64,000 bases of DNA from contig NC_079885.1 of the NCBI RefSeq assembly GCF_029227915.1, positions 3,844,001 through 3,908,000 on the forward strand, read 5' to 3'. Position 1 is the stretch's first letter; every line of letters begins with the position of its first letter. Below, piece by piece: positions 12,101 to 22,777 of this stretch. Made by a program: the position numbers and the translations under genes. The stretch comes from Hydractinia symbiolongicarpus. Taxonomy: Eukaryota; Cnidaria; Hydrozoa; Anthoathecata; Hydractiniidae. The notes beneath the pieces are model-generated. The model saw only the letters and a list, made by a program, of their open reading frames with translations. It ran no database searches and was not told where the DNA came from.

Positions 12101-15100
12101 TGACACCGTTAGGAAGTCATTAAAATGTAGTTTTTAAAAATGTTTCTATTTCTTCAGCGCGTGCTAACGGCTAGGATTGGTCCCACAGTACAAAATGACT
12201 TATTTATCTAAACTTTTAAATAAAGCGCTACCACAGCGCCCAGTGAAATCGGTAAATTCCAGCAATCATGTTAAATTAAGAAGAATGTTATTTCTTGGGT
12301 CCAATTGTCTCACTTATCACATTTAGAAAGTCACATTCCAAAATCAGTTCAATTAAGTCACACAGTCAACCGTTTCACTGTTAAAAGCGATGCAACCTAC
12401 TAATATCCGAATTCTACCGCTAAATACATGTTGGTCCAAATATGTGACGCAACCGTTGTAACTAAAACGGATTTATACCGCCAGAAAATCAATGAAATGT
12501 AGTCTTTGAAACTGTTCCTATTTATTCAGCGCGTGCTAACGGCCAGGATTGGTCCCACAGTAAAAAATGACTTATTTTATATAAATTTTTAAGTGAAGCG
12601 CTACCATAGGGCCGAGTGTAATCGCTGAATTCCAGCAATCATGTGAAATTAAGAAGAATGTTATTCCTTGGAGTCCAATTGGCTCATTTATCACATTTAT
12701 AAGGTCACAGTACAGAATCACTTTAATTTAGTCCCACAGTCAATCGTTTCACTGTCAAAAGTAATACAACTTAGTAATATCAGAAAAAAATCACTAAGTA
12801 CATGTTGGTACGAATACGTGACGCAACCGATGTAAATTAACCGGATTGACACCGTTAGGAATTCATTAAAATGTAGTTTTTAAAAATGTTTCTATTTCTT
12901 CAGCGCGTGCTAACGGCCAGGATTGGTCCCACAGTACAAAATGACTTATTTATCTAAACTTTTAAATAAAGCGCTACCACAGCGCCCAGTGAAATCGGTA
13001 AATTCCAGCAATCATGTCAAATTAAGAAGAATGTTATTTTTTGGGTCCAATTGTCTCACTTATCACATTTAGAAAGTCACAGTCCAAAATCAGTTCAATT
13101 AAGTCCCACAGTCAATCGTTTCACTGTTAAAAGCGATGCAACCTACTAATATCCGAATTCTACCGCTAAATACATGTTGGTCCAAATATGTGACGCAACC
13201 GTTGTAACTCAAACGGATTTATACCGCCAGAAAATCAATGAAATGTAGTCTTTGAAACTGTTCCTATTTATTCAGCGCGTGCTAACGGCCAGGATTGGTC
13301 CCACAGTAAAAAATGACTTATTTTATATAAATTTTTAAGTGAAGCGCTACCATAGGGCCGAGTGTAATCGCTGAATTCCGGCAATCATGTCAAGCTAAGA
13401 AGAATGTTATTCTTTGGAGTCCAATTGGCTCATTTATCACATTTATAAGGTCACAGTACAGAATCACTTCAATTAAGTCCCACAGTCAATCGTTTCACTG
13501 TTAAAATCGACACAACCTAGTATTACCAGAAAAAAATCACTAAGTACATGTTGGTACGAATACGTGACGCAACCGATGTAACTTGAGCGTATTGACACCG
13601 TTAGAAAGTCAATGAAATGTAGTTTTTGAAAAAGTTTCTATTTCTTCAGCGCGTGCTAACGGCTAGGATTGGTCCCACAGTACAAAATGATTTATTTATC
13701 TAAACTTTTAAATAAAGCGCTACCACAGCGCGAGTGAAATCGGTAAATTCCAGCAATCATGTCAAATTAAGAAGAATGTTATTTCTTGGGTCCAATTGTC
13801 TCACTTATCACATTTATAAATTCACAGTCTAAAATCAGTTCAATTAAGTCCCATAGTCAATTGTTTCATTGTTAAAAGAGATACAACCTAGTATTACCAG
13901 AAAAATATCTCTAAATACATGTTGGTACGATTATGTGACGCAACTGTTGTAACTCAAACGGACTGATACCGTTAGAAAGTCATTGAAATGTAGTTTTTAA
14001 ACTGCCTCTATTTTTTCAACGCGCGCTAACGGCCAGGATTGGTCCCACAGTAAAAAAAGGCTTATTTATCTAAATTTTTAAATGAAGTGCTCCAAACAGC
14101 GACCAGTGTAATCGCTGAGTTGCGGCAATCATGTCAAATTAAGAAGAATGTCATTTCTTGGGGTCCAGTTGCCTCACTTATCACATTAAGGAGATCAAAG
14201 TCCAAAATCAGTTCAATTAAGGCCCACAGTCAACCGTTTCACTGTTAAAAGCGATCCAACCTAGTAATATCCGAATACTACCGCTAAATACATGTTGGTA
14301 CGAATATGTGACGCAACCGTTGTAACTCAAACGGATTTATACCGCCAGAAAGTCAATGAAATGTAGTCTATGAAACTGTTCCTATTTAATCAGCGCGTGC
14401 TAACGGCCAGGATTGGTCCCACAGTAAAAAATGACTTATTTTATATAAATTTTTAAGTGAAGCGCTATCATAGGGACGAGTGTAATCGCTGAATTCCAGC
14501 AATTATGTGAAATTAAGAAGAATGTTATTCCTTGGAGTCCAATTGGATCATTTATCACATTTATAAGGTCACAGTACAGAATCACTTCAATTTAGTCCCA
14601 CAGTCAATCGTTTCACTGTCAAAAGTAATACAACTTAGTAATATCGGAAAAAAATCACTAAGTACATGTTGGTACGAATACGTGACGCAACCGATGTAAC
14701 TTAAGCGGATTGACACCGTTAGGAAGTCATTAAAATGTAGTTTTTAAAAATGTTTCTATTTCTTCAGCGCGTGCTAACGGCTAGGATTGGTCCCACAGTA
14801 CAAAATGACTTATTTATCTAAACTTTTAAATAAAGCGCTACCACAGCGCCCAGTGAAATCGGTAAATTCCAGCAATCATGTTAAATTAAGAAGAATGTTA
14901 TTTCTTGGGTCCAATTGTCTCACTTATCACATTTAGAAAGTCACATTCCAAAATCAGTTCAATTAAGTCACACAGTCAACCGTTTCACTGTTAAAAGCGA
15001 TGCAACCTACTAATATCCGAATTCTACCGCTAAATACATGTTGGTCCAAATATGTGACGCAACCGTTGTAACTAAAACGGATTTATACCGCCAGAAAATC

Positions 15101-16642
15101 AATGAAATGTAGTCTTTGAAACTGTTCCTATTTATTCAGCGCGTGCTAACGGCCAGGATTGGTCCCACAGTAAAAAATGACTTATTTTATATAAATTTTT
15201 AAGTGAAGCGCTACCATAGGGCCGAGTGTAATCGCTGAATTCCGCAATCATGTCAAGCTAAGAAGAATGTTATTCTTTGGAGTCCAATTGGCTCATTTAT
15301 CACATTTATAAGGTCACAGTACAGAATCACTTCAATTAAGTCCCACAGTCAATCGTTTCACTGTCAAAAGCAATACAACTTAGTAATATCGGAAAAAAAT
15401 CACTAAGTACATGTTGGTACGAATACGTGACGCAACCGATGTAACTTAAGCGGACTGATATCGTTAGAAAGTCATTGAAATGTAGTTTTTCAAACTGCCT
15501 CTATTTCTTCAGCGCGCGCTAACGGCCAGGATTGGTCCCACAGTAAGAAATGACTTATATATCTAAGTTTTTAAATGAAGTACTACCACAGCGCCCAGTG
15601 AAGTAGGTAAATTCCAACAATCATGTCAAATTAAGAAGAATGTTATTTCTCGGGTCCAATTGTCTCATTTATCACATTTATAAGGTCACAGTCCAAAATC
15701 AGTTCAATTAGGTCCCACAGTCAATCGTTTCACTGTTAAATCGACACAACCTAGTATTACCAGAAAAAAATCACTAAGTACATGTTGGTACGAATACGTG
15801 ACGCAACCGATGTAACTTGAGCGTATTGACACCGTTAGAAAGTCAATGAAATGTAGTTTTTGAAAACGTTTCTATTTCTTCAGCGCGTGTTAACGGCTAG
15901 GATTGGTCCCACAGTACAAAATGATTTATTTATCTAAACTTTTAAATAAAACGCTACCACAGCGCCCAGTGAAATCGGTTAATTCCAGCAAACATGTCAA
16001 ATTAAGAAGAATGTTATTTCTTGGGTCCAATTGTCTCACTTATCACATTTATAAATTCACAGTATAAAATCAGTTCAATTAAGTCCCATAGTCAATTGTT
16101 TCATTGTTAAAAGAGATACAACCTAGTATTACCAGAAAATTATCACTAAATACATGTTGGTACGATTATGTGACGCAACTGTTATAACTCAAACGGACTG
16201 ATACCGTTAGAAAGTCATTGAAATGTAGTTTTTGAAAAAGTTTCTATTTCTTCAGCGCGTGTTAACGGCTAGGATTGGTCCCACAGTACAAAATGATTTA
16301 TTTATCTAAACTTTTAAATAAAACGCTACCACAGCGCCCAGTGAAATCGGTTAATTCCAGCAAACATGTCAAATTAAGAAGAATGTTATTTCTTGGGTCC
16401 AATTGTCTCACTTATCACATTTATAAATTCACAGTATAAAATCAGTTCAATTAAGTCCCACAGTCAATCGTTTCACTGTCAAAAGTAATACAACTTAGTA
16501 ATATCGGAAAAATATCGCTAAATACATGTTGGTCCAAATATGTGACCCAACCGTTGTAACTCAAACGGACTGACACCGTTAGAAAGTCAATAAAATGGAG
16601 TTTTTGAAACTGTCTCTATTTCTCCGGCGCGCGCTAACGGCT
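9191..16642. repeat. A/C-rich segment with 7-mer and 8-mer duplications
   Basis: The anchors are 9191, 9563, 9937, 10309, 10683, 11055, 11425, 11799, 12173, 12545, 12919, 13291, 13665, 14035, 14409, 14783, 15155, 15528, 15899 and 16271. Two offsets explain most of it. About 9511-10515 equals 12493-13497 (shift 2982, 8 monomers), and about 10880-12630 equals 13490-15240 (shift 2610, 7 monomers). From about 15240 the sequence jumps to match 10396 onwards (shift about 4845, 13 monomers). The lineage order from 11055 is A-B-C-A-C-A-C, then A-B-C-A-C-A'-A. Two 370-bp monomers (11055 and 13665) share the same short deletion in the TTTTTAAACTG segment, confirming that they are copies. Confidence 0.88.
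15511..15520. other. GC-only palindrome AGCGCGCGCT, example
   Basis: AGCGCGCGCT is a perfect 10-bp palindrome near monomer position 356-365, set in otherwise AT-rich sequence. It occurs exactly or as one-step variants (AACGCGCGCT, AGCGCGTGCT, AGCGCGCGAT, AACGCGCCGT) in nearly every monomer, and the variants tend to follow lineage. It holds three CpG dinucleotides. The shorter palindrome AGCGCT recurs near monomer position 52. No function is established. Confidence 0.5.
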
Positions 16643-19600
16643 AGGATTTGTCCCACAGTAAAACTGACTTATTTATCTAAATTTTTAAATAAAGCGCTAC
16701 CACAGGGTCCAGTGTAATTGCTGAGTTCCGACAATCATGACGAGTTAAGAAGAATGTTTTTTCTTGGAGTCCAATTATCTCATTTATCACATTTATCAGA
16801 TCAAAGTCAAAAATCAGTTCAATAAAGTCCCACAGTCAATCGTTTTACTTTTAAAAGCGATGCAACCTGGTAACATCGGAAAAACATCTTTAAGTTCATG
16901 ATGGTACGAATATGTGACGGAACTGTCATAATTGAAACGGACTAATACCGTTAGAAAATCAATTAAATGGAGTTTTTGAAACTGTCTCTATTTCTTCAGC
17001 GCGCGATAACGGCTAGGATTGTTCCCACAGTACAAAAATTACTTTTTCATCTAAATTTTCAAAGAAAGCGCTGCCATAGCGGCCAGTGTAACTGCTGAGT
17101 TCAAGCAATCATGTCAAATTAAGAAGAATGTTATTTCTTGGGTTCAATTGTCTCATTTATCACATTCATAAAGTCAAAATCCAAAATCAGTTATATTAAG
17201 TCCCACAGTAAATCGTTTCACTGTTAAACGCGATACAACCTAGTAATATCCGAATAACATCGCTAAATACATGTTGGTACGAATATGTGACGCAACGGTT
17301 GTAACTCACACGCATTTATACCGCTAGAAAGTCAATGAAATGTAGTTTTTGAAACTGTTCCTATTTATTCAGCGCGTGCTAACGGCCAGGATTGGTCCCA
17401 CAGTAAAAAATAACTAATTTATCCAAATTTTTAAGTAAAGCATTACCACCACGCCCAGTGTAATCGCTGAATTCCAGCAATCATTTCAAATTAAGAAGAA
17501 TGGTTTTCCTTGGAGTCCAACTCGCTCAATTATCGCATTTATAAGGTCACAGTCTAAAATCAGTTCAGTTAAGTCCCACAGTAAATCGTTTAACTGTTAA
17601 AAGCGATACAACTTAGTAATATCGGAAAAAAATCACTAAGTACATGTTGGTACGAATATGTGACGCAACCGTTGCAGTTGAAACGGACTGATACCGTTAG
17701 AAAGTCAATGAAATATAGTATTTGAAAATGTCTCTATTTCTTCAGCGCGCGCTAACGGCTAGGATTGGTCCCACAGTTAAAAATGACTTATTGATCTAAA
17801 TTTTTAAATAAAGCGCTATCATAGGGCCGAGTGTAATCGCTGAGAACCGGCAATCAAGTCAATTTAAGAAGAATGTTATTTCTTTCAGTCCAATTGTCTC
17901 ACTTATCATATTTATAATGTCACATTCATGAATCTGTTCAATTAAGTCCCACAATCACTCGTTTCACTGTTGAAAGCGATGCAACTTAGTAATATCGGAA
18001 AAAATCACTAAATACATCTTAGTACGAATATGTGACGCAAACGTTGTCACTCAAGCGGATTGACACAGTTTGAAAATAAATGAAATGTAGTTTTTGAAAA
18101 TGGCTCTATTTCTTCAGCGCGCGCTAACGGCTAGGATTGGTCCAACAGTACAAGATGACTTACTTATCTAAACTTTTAAATAAAGCGCTACCACAGGCCC
18201 CAGTGTAATCGCTGAGATCCTGCAATCATGTCAAATTAAGAAGAATGTTATATCTTTGGTCCAATTGTCTCATTTTAACACATTTATGAGGTCAAAGTCC
18301 AAAATCACTTCAATTAAGTCCCACAGTCAATCCTTTCACTGTTAAAACAATACAACTTAGTAATATCGGAAAAAAATCACTAAGTACATGTTGGTACGAA
18401 CACGTGACGCAACCGTTGTAACTCAAACGCACTGACACCGTTAGAAAGTCAATAAAATGGAGTTTTTGAAACTGTCTCTATTTCTCCGGCGCGCGCTAAC
18501 GGCTAGGATTTGTCCCACAGTAAAAATGACTTATTTATCTAAATTTTTAAATAAACCGCTACCACAGGGTCCAGTGTAATTGCTGAGTTCCGACAATCAT
18601 GACGAGTTAAGAAGAATGTTTTTCCTTGGAGTCCAATTATCTCATTTATCACATTTATCAGATCAAAGTCAAAAATCAGTTCAATAAAGTCCCACAGTCA
18701 ATCGTTTTACTGTTAAAAGCGATGCAACCTGGTAACATCGGAAAAACATCTTTAAGTTCATGATGGTACGAATATGTGACGGAACTGTTGTAATTGAAAC
18801 GGACTAATACCGTTAGAAAGTCAATTAAATGGAGTTTTTGAAACTGTCTCTATTTCTTCAGCGCGCGATAACGGCTAGGATTGTTCCCACAGTACAAAAA
18901 TTACTTTTTCATCTAAATTTTCAAAGAAAGCGCTGCCATAGCGCCCAGTGTAACTGCTGAGTTCAAGCAATCATGTCAAATTAAGAAGAATGTTATTTCT
19001 TGGGTTCAATTGTCTCATTTATCACATTCATAAATTCAAAATCCAAAATCAGTTATATTAAGTCCCACAGTAAATCGTTTTACTGTTAAACGCGATACAA
19101 CCTAGTAATATCCGAATAACATCGCTAAATACATGTTGGTACGAATATGTGACGCAACCGTTGTAACTCACACGCCTTTATACCGCTAGAAAGTCAATGA
19201 AATGTAGTTTTTGAAACTGTTCCTATTTATTCAACGCGTGCTAACGGCCAGGATTGGCCCCACTGTAAAAAATAACTAATTTATCCAAATTTTTAAGTAA
19301 AGCATTACCACAACGCCCAGTGTAATTGCTGAATTCCAGCAATCATTTCAAATTAAGAAGAATGGTTTTCCTTGGAGTCCAACTCGCTCAATAATCGCAT
19401 TTATAAGGCCACACTCCAGAATCAGTTCAATTAAGTCCCACAGTCAATCGTTTCACTGTTAAGAGCGATACAACTTTGTAAAATCGGAAAAAAATCCCTC
19501 AAATACATGTTGGTAAGAATATGTGACGCAACAGTTGTAATTGAAACGGATTTATAACGTTAGAAAGTCATTGAAATTTTGTTTTTAAAACTGTCTCTAT

Positions 19601-20580
19601 TTCTTCAGCGCGCGATAACGTCTAGGATTGGTCCCACAGTAAAAAATGACTTTTTTATCTAAATTTTTAGATGAAGTGCTACCACAGCGCCCAGTGTAAC
19701 TGCTGAGATCCTGCAATCATGTCAAATTAAGAAGAATGTTATTTCTTGCAGTCCAATTGTCTCACTTATCACATTTATAAGGTCACAGTCTAAAATCAGT
19801 TCAGTTAAGTCCCACAGTCCATCGTTTAACTGTTAAAAGCGATACAACTTAGTAATATCGGAAAAAAATCACTAATTACATGTTGGTACGAATATGTGAC
19901 GCAACCGTTGCAGTTGAAACGGACTGATACCGTTAGAAAGTCATTGAAATATTGCATTTGAAAATGTCTCTATTTCTTCAGCGCGCGCTAACGGCTAGGA
20001 TTGGTCCCACATTAAAAATGACTTATTTATCTAAATTTTTAAATAAAACGCTATCATAGGGCCGAGTGTTATCGCTGAGATCCGGCAATCAAGTCAAATT
20101 AAGAAGAATGTTATTTCTTTCAGTCCCATTGTCTCACTTATCATATTTATAAGGTTACAGTCATGAATCAGTTCAATTAAGTCCCACAATCAATCGTTTC
20201 ACTGTTGAAAGCGATGCAACTCAGTAATATCGGAAAAAATCACTAAATACATCTTGGTACGAATATGTGACGCAAACGTTGTCACTCAAGCGGATTGAAA
20301 CCGTTTGAAAATAAATGAAATGTAGTTTTTGAAAATGTCTCTATTTCTTCAGCGCGCGCTAACGGCTTGGATCGGTCCAACAGTACAAGATGACTTACTT
20401 ATCTAAACTTTTAAATAAAGCGCTACCACAGGCCCCAGTGTAATCGCTGAGATCCTGCAATCATGTCAAATTAAGAAGAATGTTATCTCTTGGGTCCAAT
20501 TGTCTCATTTTAACACATTTATGAGGTCAAAATCCAAAATCACTTCAATTAAGTCCCACAGTCAATCCTTTCACTGTTAA
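16550..20580. repeat. Diverged 5-mer/6-mer duplication
   Basis: About 16550-17550 matches 18412-19412 (shift 1862, five monomers), and about 17551-18345 matches 19787-20580 (shift 2236, six monomers). The second copy therefore holds one extra monomer, around 19413-19786. Shared rare variants include TCTCCGGCGCGCG, GACGAGTTAAGAAG, TTTAAGTTCATGATGG and CCACAGGCCCCAGTG. The copies carry noticeably more point differences than the other duplications in the window, so this is probably one of the older exchanges. Anchors are 16643, 17015, 17388, 17761, 18133, 18505, 18877, 19250, 19624, 19997 and 20368. Confidence 0.82.
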
Positions 20581-22601
20581 AGCAATGTAACCTAGTAATA
20601 TCAGAAAAATATCGCTAAATACATGTTGGTACGAATATGTGACGCAACCGTTGTAATTGAAACGCACTGACACCGTTAGAAAGTTAATGAAATGTAATTT
20701 TTAAAACTGTCTCTATTTCTTCAGCGCGCGATAACGGCTAGGAGTGGTCCTACAGTAAGAAATGACTTATTTATCTAAATTTTTAAATGAAGTACTACCA
20801 CAGCGCCCAGTGTAATCGCTGAGTTCCGGCAATCATGTCAAGTTAAGAAGAATGTTATTTCTTGGAGTCCAATTGTCTCACTTATCACATTTTTAAGGTA
20901 ACAGCCCAAAGTTAGTTCAATTAAGTTCCACAGTCAATCGTTTCATTGTTAAAAGTGATACAACCTAGTAATATCAGAAAAATATCCCTAAATACATGTT
21001 GGTATGAACATGTGTCGCAGCCGTTGTAACTCAAACGGATTGATACCGCCAAAAAGTCAATGAAATGTAGTTTTTGAGAATATCTGTATTTCTTCAGTGC
21101 GTTGTAACGCCCAGGATTGGTACCACAGTAAAAAAAGACTTTTTTATCTAAATTTTTAAATAAAGCGCTACCACAGCGCCCAGTGAAATCGGTAAATTCC
21201 AGCAATCATGTCAAATTAAGAAGAATGTTATTTCTTGCGTTCAATTGTCTCACTTATCACATTTATAAGGTCACAGTCCAAAATCAGTTCAATTAAGTCC
21301 CACAGTCAATCGTTTCACTGTTGAAAGCGATACAACCTAGTATTATCAGAAAAATATCGCTAAATACATGTTGGTACAAATATGTGACGCAACCGTTGTA
21401 ACTCAAGCGGATTGATACCGTTAGAAAGTCATTGAAATGTAGTTTTTAAAACTGTCTCTATTTCTTCAGCGCGCGATAACGGCTAGGATAGGTCCCACAG
21501 TATAAAACGACTTTTTCATCCACATTTTGAAATGAAGCGCTACCACAGCGCCCAGTGAAATCGGTAAATTCCAGCAATCATGTCAAATTAAGAAGAATGT
21601 TATTTCTTGGGTTCAATTGTCTCACTTATCACATTTATAAGGTCCCAGTCCAAAATCAGTTCAATTAAGTCCCACAGTCAATCGTTTCACTGTTAAAAGC
21701 GATACAACCTAGTATTATCAGAAAAATTTCGCTAAATACATGTTGGTACAAATATGTGACGCAATCGTTGTAACACAAACGGACTGATACCGTTAGAAAG
21801 TCATGGAAATGAAGTTTTTGATACTGTCTCTATTTCTTTAACGCGCACTAACTGCTAGGATTGGTCCCATAGTAAAAAATGACTTATTTTATATAAATTT
21901 TTAGGTGAAGGGCTACCATAGGGCCGAGTGTAATCGCTGAATTCCAGCAATCAAGTCAAATTAAGAAGAATGTTATTCCTTGGAGTCCAATTGGCTCATT
22001 TATCACATTTATAAGGTCACAGTACAGAATCACATCAATTAAGTCCCACAGTCAATCGTTTCACTGTCAAAAGCAATACAACTTAGTAATATCGGAAAAA
22101 TTCACTAAGTACATGTTGGTACGAATACGTGACGCAACCGATGTAACTTAGGCGGATTGACACCGTTAAAAAGTCAATGAAATGTAGTTTTTGAAAATGT
22201 TTCTATTTCTTCAGCGCGTGCTAACGGCTAGGATTGGTCCCACAGTACAAAATGACTTATTTATCTAAACTTTTATATATAGCGCTACAACAGCGCCCAG
22301 TGAAATCGGTAAATTCCAGCAATCATGTCAAACTAGGAAGAATGTTATTTCTTGGGTTCAATTGTCTCACTTATCACATTTATAAGGTCACAGTCCAAAA
22401 TCAGTTCAATTAAGTCCCACAGTCAATCGCTTCACTGTTAAAAGCGATACAAACTAGTATTATCAGAAAGATTTCGCTAAATACATGTTGGTACAAATAT
22501 GTGACGCAATCGTTGTAACACAAACGGACTGATACCGTTAGAAAGTCACGGAAATGAAGTTTTTGATACTGTCTTTACTTCTTTAACGCGCACTAACTGC
22601 T
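20368..22601. repeat. Mixed satellite segment with a dimer echo
   Basis: The anchors are 20368 (diverged to TTGGATCGGTCC), 20740 (AGGAGTGG), 21113, 21485 (AGGATAGG), 21857 and 22230. The variant TTTCGCTAAATACATGTTGG followed by TACAAATATG occurs at about 21727 and again at 22472, a two-monomer (745 bp) step. Anchor mutations are common here, in line with the older character of the flanking 16.5-20.6 kb. The segment ends at the truncated monomer. Confidence 0.8.
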
Positions 22602-22777
22602 AGGATTGGTCCCATAGTAAAAAAAGACTTATTTATCTAAATTTATTTATCCCTAAATACATGTGGGGACGAATATGTGACTCAACCGATGTAACTCAAA
22701 CGGACTGGTACCGTTAGAAATTCATTGAAATATAGGTCTTAAAACTGTCTCTATTTCTTTAGCTCGCGATAACGGCT
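22602..22777. repeat. Truncated satellite monomer, 176 bp
   Basis: This is the only grossly short monomer. The anchor at 22602 is followed normally as far as ATTTATCTAAATTT (about 22643). The sequence then jumps to ATTTATCCCTAAATACATG, which corresponds to about consensus position 243, and continues normally to the next anchor at 22778. About 197 bp are missing. The lost part includes the lineage-diagnostic block, the AGCGCT site and the second GTCCCACAG. The conserved AACGG/CCGTT region is kept in modified form (CCGATGTAAC). ATTTATC lies on both sides of the junction, compatible with a microhomology-mediated or slippage deletion. The breakpoint does not fall at equivalent points of the two half-monomers. 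Confidence 0.88.

Noticed and set aside
20921-21205. Minus-strand open frames of 94 codons here and at 61365-61649 and 62857-63141, and of 61 codons at 51674-51859, 55404-55589 and 59868-60053
   Set aside because: All lie at the same phase of the satellite monomer, share no known domain and are broken in most copies. The recurrence at 3730, 4464 and 1492 bp equals the HOR spacing.
22602-22777. Truncated monomer as an ancestral half-unit
   Set aside because: Its length of 176 bp is close to the 177-bp spacing of the two GTCCCACAG motifs. However, the deletion endpoints (about positions 44 and 243) are not equivalent points of the two proposed halves, so a simple deletion is more likely.
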